Shown here: in pieces, positions 42,299-51,284 of the stretch
Layout of the letters: each line of letters starts with the position of its first letter
Numbering within the stretch: position 1 is the stretch's first letter
From: JAJFKB01 sp965230515
GTDB lineage: Bacteria; Pseudomonadota; Gammaproteobacteria; Pseudomonadales; IMCC2047
DNA length: 64,000 bases
Direction: 5' to 3'
Assembly (NCBI GenBank): GCA_965230515.1
Contig: OZ246007.1
Coordinates: 992,001 to 1,056,000 of the forward strand
Position numbers and translations under genes: made by a program
Notes under the pieces: generated by a model
The model's input: the letters and a program-made list of their open reading frames with translations, nothing else
The model's database searches: none
What the model was told of the DNA's origin: nothing

Positions 42299-43846
42299 CT
42301 ATAGACACCTGCCCACACCTCCGCGGCGCACATCTCCTGCTGCGAAAAATTGCTGATCCCTGCACATTACTCCGTTAACTCCACCAAAGAAAAGGTTCAC
42401 TTCATCCCAAAGTTTATAATTCGGATAGTGTTCGACCAAACCATTCACCACTTCTGACCGATAACCCGCTTCGATATTTAACAGATTGTTCTCAAAATGG
42501 ACTCTTGGCGCATGAATGGAATGACCAAGATCCATACCGAAATCCAGCAGATTCAGTATCGTTTGCAACAGCGCCGTTCTGATTCTGTTAGACCCTCCTG
42601 AACCCAGCGCCACCACTTTCCCTTCATTGTCGGTCAACAGGGTTGGAGCCATCATTGAGGTCATACGCTGATCTTCCGTCCAGCTTTGAAACCCTCCCGG
42701 ATTCAAATCCTCTTCGCCAAGCATATTATTGAGCATGATACCTGTCCCCGGAATGATATGACCACAACCCTCACCGTTCGACACTGTCATGGTCGCTACG
42801 TTATGCCATTGATCAATCACGCTGATATGCGTTGTTCCACGCATCGCTTTGGCTCGGCCCACTATGTGGCGGCGGTAGCGTGCCAAAAGGTGCGGATCAA
42901 GCAGTTCACTCTCTGAGAGTACATGCTGGCCATTCAGGTGCGCCTCCACTCGTGCCTGATTGGTGCTGTCCATAATCTCTGTCAACAGGCACAGGTGCGC
43001 AAGGTCTGCAAATTCACTATCACCATGAAACAAACCGTCCCAAAGTTGAAGAGCAAAGGCTATTAGAATGCCTCCCGAACTGGGTGGCGGATTGGTTTGT
43101 ATCTGATACCCTCTGAATCCGGTCTTTAACGGCTCACGGGTAATGACACGATAATTCGAAAGATCCCGCTCTCTTAATTGCCCTCCGCGAGTGCAGCATT
43201 GATTGGCAATCTCCCTGGCCATATCACCAAAATAGAACAGTTCACTGCCCTCTCTGGCCAAAGCCTCCAAAGAATCCGCTAGCGGTGCACAATAAAAACG
43301 ATCGCCCTCGGCCTTCACATGCCCATTTGATTTGGCGCCATAAATAGCAGACGATTCTGGTGTAGCAAGCAGAATCGGCGACACGATATCAAAGATATAC
43401 CCCTGAAATTCGTTGATAGCAATACCATCTTTTGCGTACTCAATCGCCGGCTGAACCAATTCAGACATTGGCATTGTCGCAAGCTCTCGATGAATCTCAA
43501 ACAGTCCTTTCACTGCGCCAGGTGTCGCACAAGCACCCATACCGACATGAAACTCCTGACTGGTAGTACCGAAATCCGCGAGTATTGGCTTGAAATCCAT
43601 CTCATCAACGTTGAGCTTCTGCGCTGGCGTCTGTACAAAAAAGTCATAGAGCCGACTTGACCCATCTGCTGTCTGAGCCAACATAAAACCTCCGCCCCCC
43701 AAAGAAGCCAGCACTGGCTCGGCAACGCAGGCTGTAAAATGCGCCGCAATAACCGCATCAAAAGCGTTACCACCGGCCTTTAGCACTTCAATGGCTGTAT
43801 CAACGGTCAACGAATGACCCGCGGCTACCGCTCCTTTTATTTTCAC
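42299..43846 (-). CDS. Gamma-glutamyltranspeptidase family protein, no signal peptide
   Basis: The 515-residue Ntn-hydrolase starts MKIKGAVAAGHSLTVDTAIEVLKAGGNAFDA. It has the plug-like GGGGFMLA, the autocleavage region RGTTHISVIDQ with the nucleophile Thr near residue 337, NNMLGEEDLNPGG and the oxyanion loop ALGSGGSNRIRTA near residue 418. GGT enzymes cut gamma-glutamyl bonds of glutathione and related peptides. Unlike E. coli Ggt this one has no signal peptide, so it should be cytoplasmic. The start is a GTG at 43846 with GGAG about 10 nt upstream. It is divergent from the GCS2/deacylase pair, and a shared role in gamma-glutamyl peptide turnover is inferred. Confidence 0.88.
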   Translation of the reverse strand: MKIKGAVAAGHSLTVDTAIEVLKAGGNAFDAVIAAHFTACVAEPVLASLGGGGFMLAQTADGSSRLYDFFVQTPAQKLNVDEMDFKPILADFGTTSQEFHVGMGACATPGAVKGLFEIHRELATMPMSELVQPAIEYAKDGIAINEFQGYIFDIVSPILLATPESSAIYGAKSNGHVKAEGDRFYCAPLADSLEALAREGSELFYFGDMAREIANQCCTRGGQLRERDLSNYRVITREPLKTGFRGYQIQTNPPPSSGGILIAFALQLWDGLFHGDSEFADLAHLCLLTEIMDSTNQARVEAHLNGQHVLSESELLDPHLLARYRRHIVGRAKAMRGTTHISVIDQWHNVATMTVSNGEGCGHIIPGTGIMLNNMLGEEDLNPGGFQSWTEDQRMTSMMAPTLLTDNEGKVVALGSGGSNRIRTALLQTILNLLDFGMDLGHSIHAPRVHFENNLLNIEAGYRSEVVNGLVEHYPNYKLWDEVNLFFGGVNGVMCRDQQFFAAGDVRRGGVGRCL

Positions 43847-43966
43847 CTGATTATTTCTCCGCTTCGACCGGATTTAAAATTTATCACTCCTACGAGTGGA
43901 CTATGCGATGATATTTTTCAGTATTTAAGGTATAACATTTATGACCTTTACCGAGGGAAACCAATC

Positions 43967-45439
43967 ATGGGATCGTCCATAAAACATAGTAACTTTAGTG
44001 ACGAGGATTACGAAGCCTTTTCCCACAGGCTACAACAGAATCTTGACACATTATCCAATCTTATCGACCGTCCGGGATTCGGACTTGGAACCCCCTCACT
44101 GGGAGCTGAACTTGAACTAAGCCTGATCGACCCTGACGGTAATACCAAATGGATTAACCAGGCGCTTATTGACCAGGCCAATGATCCCCAGCTAACGCTG
44201 GAGCTGAACCGTTATAACCTGGAATGCAACCTCTCCCCCCTACAGGCGGCCGGAGCGCCCTTCTCCAAAATAGCTGGTGAGATCACAGCCAAACTTGCAG
44301 ATCTAAACAAAATTGCGGACGGCTTTGATGCAAGAACCGTAGCCATTGGCATATTGCCAACATTAATTGAAAAGGATATCAGTGCTGGTGCAATGAGCGA
44401 CTTCATCCGTTATCGGGTACTGACCGAATCTATTAAATCGATGCGTGGTTCCCCCTTTAAAATTAACATCAACGGTGCCGACCCTCTTAAAATGACGCTG
44501 CACAACCTCAATGCAGAGGGCGCCAACACCTCTTTTCAGATCCACCTGCGTGTCAATCCGGACCAATTTGCGGAATGCTACAATGCCGCGCAAATGGCCA
44601 CCGCACCGGCTCTTGCGATCAGCACCAACTCGCCACTGTTCCTGGGCCATCAGTTGTGGGAGGAAACCCGGGTACCACTGTTTAAACAATCTGTTGAAAC
44701 ACGCAACAAGAAAGAGATCACGATACACAGAACGGCGCGCACCGGACTGGGAAGCGGTTGGGTACAAGAAAGTGCCGTTGAGCTGTTTCAACGATCTGTC
44801 GATGATTTTGACGTCCTGCTACCCGAGTATATGACGGAACAGCAATCCGACAACCCGGAAGCGCCAGAATTATTTGAATTGAAATTACACCATGGGACAG
44901 TCTGGCATTGGAACCGTGCCATTTATGACAATGCGGATAACGGTCATTTACGCATCGAGATGCGTGCTTTGCCAAGCGGCCCCAGTACGCTGGATATGGT
45001 CGCAAATGCCGCTTTTCTTGTTGGGCTAACCCAGGCATTAAGCCACCAAATGAAAGGCCTTATCACCCTGATTCCCTTTAATGATGTCAAAACCAGTTTC
45101 TATCGGGCAGCCGAACTTGGCCTTGATGCTCCCGTGCTCTGGCCTGACAGCAAAGGCAAGCTTCGGCGCATACCGGCTCACCAGCTACTCAAAACACTGA
45201 TTCCGATGGCCAAAACCGGACTCGAGGAGCTGGCTGTCGACCCCGACGAAATCACACTGATGCTGTCTGTGATTGAACAGCGACTTGAAAAGCGTATCAC
45301 CGGAGCCCGATGGCAATTACGCCAGCTTCACCAACTGGAAAAACAGATGACGCGGTCTGAAGCACTCAAGGCCATGCTTGATCTGTATCTGGCCAATTAT
45401 GACAGCGGCAATCCCGTATCAGAATGGAGTTATCAATGA
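43967..45439 (+). CDS. GCS2-family glutamate-cysteine ligase-like amidoligase
   Basis: This 490-residue protein belongs to the GCS2 glutamine-synthetase-like carboxylate-amine ligases. Recognisable parts are the Glu-rich metal strand in LGAELELSLIDPDGN (residues 46-60), ELNRYNLECNLSP, FQIHLRVNPDQF and HLRIEMRALPSGPS near residue 330. Relatives join glutamate to cysteine or other amines with ATP; the true substrate here is not evident. The ATG at 43967 follows GAGGG at 9 nt, and a longer frame opens at 43814. Its last codons overlap the start of the deacylase gene (ATGA), so the two are translationally coupled. The pairing of ligase and deacylase suggests reversible modification. Confidence 0.85.
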   Translation: MGSSIKHSNFSDEDYEAFSHRLQQNLDTLSNLIDRPGFGLGTPSLGAELELSLIDPDGNTKWINQALIDQANDPQLTLELNRYNLECNLSPLQAAGAPFSKIAGEITAKLADLNKIADGFDARTVAIGILPTLIEKDISAGAMSDFIRYRVLTESIKSMRGSPFKININGADPLKMTLHNLNAEGANTSFQIHLRVNPDQFAECYNAAQMATAPALAISTNSPLFLGHQLWEETRVPLFKQSVETRNKKEITIHRTARTGLGSGWVQESAVELFQRSVDDFDVLLPEYMTEQQSDNPEAPELFELKLHHGTVWHWNRAIYDNADNGHLRIEMRALPSGPSTLDMVANAAFLVGLTQALSHQMKGLITLIPFNDVKTSFYRAAELGLDAPVLWPDSKGKLRRIPAHQLLKTLIPMAKTGLEELAVDPDEITLMLSVIEQRLEKRITGARWQLRQLHQLEKQMTRSEALKAMLDLYLANYDSGNPVSEWSYQ

Positions 45440-46524
45440 CTGATCAACCCTATCCCATACACTATTGGGAAGCTCCCCATAGCGATGAGATCGGCGAAAC
45501 CATCGAGCAATTTCTTGAACAACTTGAAGGCCCCACCTGGTTTTATTTCCCGGGAACAGATCATAATCGGTGCCGCGTTGTAAGCACCCTGTTGCACGGC
45601 AACGAACCCTCCGGGTTACACGCATTGCATCAATGGATTCTATCCAACGAAACACCTGCGGTTGATCTTTACTGTTTCCTTGGATCAGTGGATGCAGCCA
45701 AACGACCTCCCATTTTTCATCACCGTATGTTGCCAGGCAAGCGAGACCTGAACCGCTGCTTTCGACCACCCTACAATGATGATGAGGGTCTGGTCGCCGC
45801 AGATCTACTACACCGGATAAATAGTGTGCAGCCTGAAGCTGTAATCGATATTCATAACACATCCGGTGCCGGGCCATCTTTTGCGATTGGCACAGAATTG
45901 AAAGCCGAGCATTTTACTCTTGGCTCCCTGTTCACTGAACGACTCATTGTTACCGACTTAAACCTTGGTGCACTGATGGACTATCAGGGTGGAGGTTTCC
46001 CGATCACCACCATTGAGTGCGGTGGTGCCCACGACCCGCAGGCGCATGCACTCGCCTGTGAAGGATTCCGGCGTTTTGCACTACTACCCACTCTATTTGA
46101 CCGAAATCAAAGCCTCAGCAGCATGGACCTGTACAAACACCCGATTCGGGTCGAATTGATTAAAGGTTCCGAAATAGCATACGCAAACACTGCCAGTTCT
46201 ATGGCTGATCTTACCCTTCATCAGGATGTTGAACGCTATAATTTCGGTCTGGTCGACAAAGGAACCAATCTGGGCTGGCTTGGCCCGAAAGGTCTGGCAT
46301 CGCTGGTGGCCCGAGATGCTCAGGGCCGCGATCATGTACAACACTATTTCAGTGACCAACAGGGCAGCCTGGTCACACGGCAGGACCTAAAGCTCTTTAT
46401 GATCACCAAAAATACCGAGATCGCATTATCCGACTGCCTGTTTTATCTGGTTCCGATTAATGAGCCGGATCATTTTGTCGAGCATGGCAGCGAGCAACTG
46501 CAAGAGACTGTCGTGGCGAACTGA
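45436..46524 (+). CDS. Succinylglutamate desuccinylase/aspartoacylase family zinc hydrolase
   Basis: The 362-residue enzyme has the M14-like AstE/AspA zinc site: TLLHGNEPSGLHAL (His and Glu ligands) near residue 55, RDLNRCFRPPYN substrate-binding motif near residue 103 and AVIDIHNTSGAGPSF (third ligand His) near residue 138. TIECGGAHDPQA supplies the catalytic Glu region near residue 195. Family members remove acyl groups from amino acids or open amide bonds at acidic residues. GGAG lies 6 nt before the ATG, which overlaps the GCS2 stop codon by 4 bases. It is convergent with hisC, with only two bases between the genes. Confidence 0.88.
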   Translation: MTDQPYPIHYWEAPHSDEIGETIEQFLEQLEGPTWFYFPGTDHNRCRVVSTLLHGNEPSGLHALHQWILSNETPAVDLYCFLGSVDAAKRPPIFHHRMLPGKRDLNRCFRPPYNDDEGLVAADLLHRINSVQPEAVIDIHNTSGAGPSFAIGTELKAEHFTLGSLFTERLIVTDLNLGALMDYQGGGFPITTIECGGAHDPQAHALACEGFRRFALLPTLFDRNQSLSSMDLYKHPIRVELIKGSEIAYANTASSMADLTLHQDVERYNFGLVDKGTNLGWLGPKGLASLVARDAQGRDHVQHYFSDQQGSLVTRQDLKLFMITKNTEIALSDCLFYLVPINEPDHFVEHGSEQLQETVVAN

Positions 46525-46526
46525 AA

Positions 46527-47585
46527 CTATCCAACTATGCCCTTGAGCGCTTCCACCAGGCGCTCGCACTGCTCGTCAGTACCAACGGTGATTCTCAGGA
46601 ACTGGGCGATACGCGGTTGCTGAAAATGACGCACCAGAATCGCCTGCTGTCTTAGCGCAGCGCTGAGTTCACCAGCATCTCTGTCCGGATGTCGGACAAA
46701 CAGGAAATTTGCCTGGGACGGAAGCACTTCAAAACCAATCTGCCTAAGTGCTTGTTCCAGCCTTGTTCTAGTGTCAATGATTCTGGCGCACGTCTCTTCA
46801 AAGTAAGCTTTCTCATTGATTGCCGCGACAGCACCTGCAATGGCAAAACGTCCTAAAGGGTAGGAATTAAAACTGTTCTTTACCCGTTCCAGTCCGTCAA
46901 TTAGTGCCGCATTCCCCATCGCATAACCAACTCTCAAACCCGCCAGAGATCGTGACTTGGAGAGTGTCTGGATCACCAGCAGATTTGGGTATTGATTAAC
47001 CAGCGCACTCGCTGATTCACCACCGAAATCAATATAAGCCTCATCAACTACCACCACAGAATCTTGATTCCGTTCCAATAATTCACCTATTTCAGACAGG
47101 TCTAGGCCTATCCCGGTCGGCGCATTGGGGTTTGGAAAGATGATGCCGCCATTGGGACGAACATAATCCTCCAGACAGATTTTAAAGGATTCATCCAGCG
47201 CCACCAATTCATAATCAACCTGGTACAAGCCGCAATAAACAGGATAAAAGCTATAGGTAATATCAGGAAACAGTATCGGCTGCCGTTGTTTCAGCAGCGC
47301 CTGAAAGGTATGGGCAAGCACTTCATCGGAACCATTGCCTACAAACACCTGATCGGTATTCAGCTGATAGCAGTCTGCAATCACTGCCTTGAACGTTTCA
47401 GCATTCGGATCCGGATACAGGCGCAATGCATCGGTCGCTTCTCCGCGCAATGCAGCCAACACCCCCGGTGCGGGGCCATAAGGATTTTCATTGGTATTCA
47501 GCTTAACCAAATCTGAAACTTTCGGTTGCTCACCCGGCACGTAGGGTTTAAGACTGTTAACAACCGCACTCCAGTAACGACTCAT
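46527..47585 (-). CDS. hisC: Histidinol-phosphate aminotransferase
   Basis: This 352-residue class I/II PLP enzyme makes histidinol phosphate. It shows VKLNTNENPYGPAPGV near residue 27, FVGNGSDEVLAHTFQALL, FPNPNAPTGIGLDL, VVDEAYIDFGGE and the PLP Lys in IQTLSKSRSLAGLRVGYAMG near residue 208. The length is normal. The ATG at 47585 (MSRYWS) is chosen over a TTG four codons upstream; GGAAA precedes it. It stands alone rather than in a his operon, as in many gammaproteobacteria. An aromatic-specific paralogue (HisC2) is an alternative. Confidence 0.93.
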   Translation of the reverse strand: MSRYWSAVVNSLKPYVPGEQPKVSDLVKLNTNENPYGPAPGVLAALRGEATDALRLYPDPNAETFKAVIADCYQLNTDQVFVGNGSDEVLAHTFQALLKQRQPILFPDITYSFYPVYCGLYQVDYELVALDESFKICLEDYVRPNGGIIFPNPNAPTGIGLDLSEIGELLERNQDSVVVVDEAYIDFGGESASALVNQYPNLLVIQTLSKSRSLAGLRVGYAMGNAALIDGLERVKNSFNSYPLGRFAIAGAVAAINEKAYFEETCARIIDTRTRLEQALRQIGFEVLPSQANFLFVRHPDRDAGELSAALRQQAILVRHFQQPRIAQFLRITVGTDEQCERLVEALKGIVG

Positions 47586-47695
47586 AACAATTTCCAACTA
47601 TGAACTATCTGATTGATCTATGAAACTCGGTGACAACTGCGCGATTGTGCACGCGAACATGGCAAATAGCCAGCGCACCTGGCAAACAATAAGGC

Positions 47696-48211
47696 TTACC
47701 GCTTAACCGGCCGCTTTTGTAATTTGCGTTGCAGTGTCCGCCGATGCATTCCCAGCGCTCTGGCCGTTGCGGATATATTACCCTCATTTTCATCCAACAC
47801 TCGCTGAATATGCTCCCATTCCAACCTGCCAACGGAAACGGGTGTCTCTTCTATAGACACTTGCTCCGGAATTTGTGGATCAAAGGCCGCGAGAATCTCT
47901 TCGGCATTCGCAGGTTTACACAGGTAATTAATAGCCCCAAGCTTCATCGCCTGTACTGCGGTCGCTATGCTCGAATAGCCCGTCAACACCACTATTTTTA
48001 CTAAAGGGTGTGCTTTCAGCAACTCTGGCAATAATTGTAACCCGGACTCATTAATCATTTTCAGATCAAGGGTAACCCGGTCCGGACCAAATTCACTCAT
48101 CTTCTCCAGCGCTTGCAATGAGTCGTGCGCGGTTTCCACACACAGATCCCGCTTGCGCAGGGCTCGTGCAAGCACCTCGGTAAACAGTTGGTCATCATCC
48201 ACAATAAGCAA
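47696..48211 (-). CDS. roxR: RegA/ActR/RoxR-family redox response regulator
   Basis: The 171-residue regulator has a receiver domain (MLIVDDDQLFTEVLARAL, phosphoacceptor Asp in RVTLDLKMINESG near residue 50, VVLTGYSSIATAV, and the Lys in INYLCKPANAEEIL). A short linker with a Pro-rich hinge leads to a Fis-type helix-turn-helix: GNISATARALGMHRRTLQRKL, the highly conserved RegA DNA-binding helix. It acts downstream of the RoxS sensor kinase, whose stop codon lies 4 bases upstream. The frame's first start is a TTG at 48211; a CTG three codons earlier is possible. RegA-type regulators control respiration genes in response to redox state. Confidence 0.93.
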   Translation of the reverse strand: MLIVDDDQLFTEVLARALRKRDLCVETAHDSLQALEKMSEFGPDRVTLDLKMINESGLQLLPELLKAHPLVKIVVLTGYSSIATAVQAMKLGAINYLCKPANAEEILAAFDPQIPEQVSIEETPVSVGRLEWEHIQRVLDENEGNISATARALGMHRRTLQRKLQKRPVKR

Positions 48212-48215
48212 TCGA

Positions 48216-49520
48216 TTATTCAGGGGCTAACTCCGTTGACTGGTGCAGTGGTAGTTTTAATTCGGTTAATGTGCCGCCCTGCTCATGGTTATAAAGTGCT
48301 ACCTGGCCCTTAAAACGATTGACTGTTGCGTGCGACAGAAACAACCCCAATCCTATACCTTTACGCTTGGTACTGACAAAAGGTTTGCCAATTTGCTCGG
48401 CAACCGCCATGGGTATACCCTTTCCGTAGTCTTTTATCTCCAGAAGCATGGTATGGTCGTCCCATGACAATTGAATATCCACCTGTTCAGGGCTGGCATC
48501 TCCTGCATTATTCAACAAATTAAGAATCGCCTGACTCATCGTTTCATCAACCAGAATATCAGGTACGGTTCCTTCGCCAAGCTGTTTAAAACCAAAAACC
48601 ACCTCCGGCCTCATCAAACGCCAGCGGTCCAGCAATGATTCTATATAGGGTACCAGCGGCACCGTACCCATCGCTTCATCGGGGCTTACCTGCGCCTTGT
48701 CCACCATACTTTGCAGCGCGTGCTTACAGGCAACCACCTGGCTATCCAGCAAACCGAGATCCTGCTGTATCGGATCATCAATACTACTGTCCCGCTTTAG
48801 TTCATCAATAATAATCGACATGGTTGAAAGCGGTGTGCTCAATTCATGAGCGGCTCCGGCAGCCAATGTCGCCACAGCGATTAGCTGTTCATCATGCAGT
48901 GCCGACTCACGACTATTAGCCAGTACGGCATCCTGATCACGAATCGCCTGCGCCATTTTAACGACAAAGTAGGTAATGAGCAGCGCGCTGACAACAAAGG
49001 TTAACCACATACCGACGATATGCAGGCTAAAGAAACTCTCTCCATGCTGACCGTGCCCCATTACCATCGCGGCATCGGCCGCTACCAGCGGTTTATATAA
49101 AAACACCAGAACGCTATAGGCCAAAATCGTTGCCGCCGCAATCAGACAGGTATAGCGCCACGCGAGCGTCGCAGCAGAAATAGTGAGTAACACTAAATAG
49201 TAGGAAATAAAGGGATTGGTCGATCCGCCAGTCAGATAGAGCAGCAGCGTCACTGCCAGCACGTCAATTATCAGATGCAGAAAATACTCAATATCCGTAA
49301 CCGGCCAGGAAACTCTTAGCCGAAAAACGGTCAGGATGGAGAACAGCGTCATGGCACTGATGATAAACAACAGCAGACGATAACTGAGCGGTGCCTGCAA
49401 ATATTGATAGGCGTAATAGACGCCCGCCATGATTGCCAATAGCGCTATCGCCCTAACCAACGCTAAGCGGCGTAAATTTTCCTTTGCGGCAGATAATGGG
49501 AGGTGTTTTGAAAAAAACAT
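48216..49520 (-). CDS. roxS: RegB/PrrB/RoxS-family redox sensor histidine kinase
   Basis: This 434-residue kinase has six membrane helices in the first 200 residues, with the quinone-binding GGSTNPF motif at residues 98-104. The dimerisation/phosphorylation motif AHELSTPLSTMSIIIDEL follows near residue 225, and a Cys in LDSQVVACKHAL sits where RegB kinases carry the redox-active Cys. The ATPase domain has N (AILNLLNNAGDAS), G1 (EIKDYGKGIP) and G2 (GIGLGLFLSH) boxes. It senses ubiquinone and redox state of the respiratory chain. It is co-transcribed with roxR, and a 64-codon membrane protein gene lies 18 bases upstream on the same strand. Confidence 0.94.
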   Translation of the reverse strand: MFFSKHLPLSAAKENLRRLALVRAIALLAIMAGVYYAYQYLQAPLSYRLLLFIISAMTLFSILTVFRLRVSWPVTDIEYFLHLIIDVLAVTLLLYLTGGSTNPFISYYLVLLTISAATLAWRYTCLIAAATILAYSVLVFLYKPLVAADAAMVMGHGQHGESFFSLHIVGMWLTFVVSALLITYFVVKMAQAIRDQDAVLANSRESALHDEQLIAVATLAAGAAHELSTPLSTMSIIIDELKRDSSIDDPIQQDLGLLDSQVVACKHALQSMVDKAQVSPDEAMGTVPLVPYIESLLDRWRLMRPEVVFGFKQLGEGTVPDILVDETMSQAILNLLNNAGDASPEQVDIQLSWDDHTMLLEIKDYGKGIPMAVAEQIGKPFVSTKRKGIGLGLFLSHATVNRFKGQVALYNHEQGGTLTELKLPLHQSTELAPE

Positions 49521-49538
49521 TAACCGTTAATTTGAGGC

Positions 49539-49733
49539 CTATTCCATACTCATGTGATAAAGCCTTAGCAGACAGGCTAACACCATTCCGGCAATCCCTA
49601 CCAGAAAGACCGTCTTAACGTCGTACCCGCTGATTGTTTGCTGGCCAATCACACTGGCAATTCCGGCGATCAAACAGTCTAATGTCCCCACTAATGCCGC
49701 AAGATGACTCACCCAATTGAACATTCCTTTCAT
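49539..49733 (-). CDS. Small two-helix membrane protein upstream of roxSR
   Basis: This 64-residue protein has two hydrophobic segments, about residues 7-30 and 40-58 (VKTVFLVGIAGMVLACLLRLY), separated by a short polar stretch. AGGGGA lies 6 nt before the ATG, a good ribosome binding site. It ends 18 bases before roxS, so it probably heads the roxSR operon. I do not recognise a family. A role as a small partner of the membrane sensor is conceivable but unsupported. A perfect Anr/FNR box lies 94 bases upstream. Confidence 0.65.
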   Translation of the reverse strand: MKGMFNWVSHLAALVGTLDCLIAGIASVIGQQTISGYDVKTVFLVGIAGMVLACLLRLYHMSME

Positions 49734-49826
49734 AGCAAATCCCCTAGTATGGTTGCCCGAGGCCTCATTCTAACCCATTACACGGGGTTATCCCATAGCA
49801 AGAATATGTGCTGTTTATTCGGTGAT

Positions 49827-49840
49827 TTGATAGGAATCAA
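49827..49840. promoter_or_regulatory. Perfect Anr/FNR box between bioA and the roxSR operon
   Basis: TTGATAGGAATCAA matches TTGAT-N4-ATCAA exactly. Leftward, TATTCT (49806-49801 on the minus strand) is a four-of-six -10 hexamer two bases off the ideal class II spacing, suggesting activation of the small membrane protein and roxSR. Rightward, TAGAAT (49854-49859) is a possible bioA -10 too close for activation, so a repressive effect there is possible. Confidence 0.6.
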
Positions 49841-49898
49841 TCTGCCTCCCGGCTAGAATAGACGGCTTTATTTTATTGAACTCTGACAATCAGGCAAT

Positions 49899-51200
49899 AT
49901 GGATAGCAAATCGCTGTTACAGACCGATGCCAGGCACCTGTGGCACCCCTACTCCACAATGGTCAATAGCCCGCCCGTCTACCCGGTGAAATCCGCACAA
50001 GGGGTGCGCATCACGCTGACAGATGGTACCGAACTGATCGACGGGATGTCTTCCTGGTGGTCCGTGATTCACGGTTACAATCATCCGGTACTCAACCAGG
50101 CGATCCGCGATCAACTGGACAAAACTGCTCATGTAATGTTTGGTGGCCTTACCCATGAGCCGGCAGTTGAGCTCGCACAATTGTTACTCGATATAACGCC
50201 AGAACCGCTGCAACAGGTTTTTTACAGTGATTCGGGATCGGTAGCGGTCGAGGTCGCCCTGAAAATGGCAATACAGTACTGGCAGGCAATGGGCAAACCC
50301 GACAAAAACAGAATGCTGACCATTCGCCAGGGTTATCACGGTGACACCTTTGGAGCAATGTCGGTGTGCGACCCGGTAACCGGAATGCATGACCTTTTCA
50401 GTGGTGTAGTAACACCCCAGTTTTTTGCACCGGCCCCGCAATGTCGTTTTGACGAAGAATCGGATGACACAGATATTCAGGCGCTTACCGAATTGCTGCA
50501 TGACAACCATAACCGGATTGCTGCCCTCATAATGGAACCAATTGTGCAGGGTGCAGGAGGTATGCGGTTCTATTCGCCTGTCTATCTCAAACGAGCGAGA
50601 GAACTGTGTGATCAATATGATGTATTGCTGATTTTAGATGAGATTGCGACCAACTTCGGTCGAACAGGGAAGCTTTTCGCATGTGAGCACGCCGATGTAA
50701 CTCCGGACATTATGTGTTTGGGTAAAGCACTGACCGGCGGCTACATGACCCTGGCCGCTACCATGACCACCGATAAAATCAGCTCGGGCATCAGTAGCGC
50801 TGTTCCGGGCGTATTTATGCATGGCCCCACCTTCATGGCCAACCCGCTGGCCTGTAGTGCCGCGCTGGCCAGCATCAACCTGCTGCTTTCCAGCCCCTGG
50901 GAAAGGAATGTCAGCAATATAGAGCAACAGCTTGTTCGATTTCTGGAGCCAGCACGAAGTTTTGAGCAGGTGAGTGATGTCAGAGTGCTGGGCGCGATCG
51001 GCGTTATTGAGATGGCTAAACCGGTTAACATGGAAGCGATTACCCGTGCTTTTGTTGAACGGGGCGTATGGGTCCGACCTTTTGGCAAGTTGGTCTACAT
51101 CATGCCACCTTTTGTAATCAGTGAAGAAGACCTGAAACAACTGGCAAATGTGCTGGTTGAGGTGGTCGCGGATCCCGTTTATCTGAAACATGGCGTGTAG
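49899..51200 (+). CDS. bioA: Adenosylmethionine-8-amino-7-oxononanoate aminotransferase
   Basis: The 433-residue class III PLP enzyme makes 7,8-diaminononanoate in biotin synthesis. It has HLWHPYSTMVNSPPVYPV at the start (the BioA HxWxPY motif), DGMSSWWSVIHGYNHPVL, FYSDSGSVAVEVALKMA, LILDEIATNFGRTGKLFACEHA and MCLGKALTGGYMTLAAT with the PLP Lys near residue 275. The length agrees with E. coli BioA (429). It is not beside other bio genes. The upstream region is shared with the roxSR operon and contains an Anr/FNR box. Confidence 0.96.
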   Translation: MDSKSLLQTDARHLWHPYSTMVNSPPVYPVKSAQGVRITLTDGTELIDGMSSWWSVIHGYNHPVLNQAIRDQLDKTAHVMFGGLTHEPAVELAQLLLDITPEPLQQVFYSDSGSVAVEVALKMAIQYWQAMGKPDKNRMLTIRQGYHGDTFGAMSVCDPVTGMHDLFSGVVTPQFFAPAPQCRFDEESDDTDIQALTELLHDNHNRIAALIMEPIVQGAGGMRFYSPVYLKRARELCDQYDVLLILDEIATNFGRTGKLFACEHADVTPDIMCLGKALTGGYMTLAATMTTDKISSGISSAVPGVFMHGPTFMANPLACSAALASINLLLSSPWERNVSNIEQQLVRFLEPARSFEQVSDVRVLGAIGVIEMAKPVNMEAITRAFVERGVWVRPFGKLVYIMPPFVISEEDLKQLANVLVEVVADPVYLKHGV

Positions 51201-51284
51201 CCAGCTGTAATATCCTAATAGCATAATGTTCCTAACTGATGATCCCGCGGAATCGGTATTTATCATATAATAAGCGCCCTTTTA

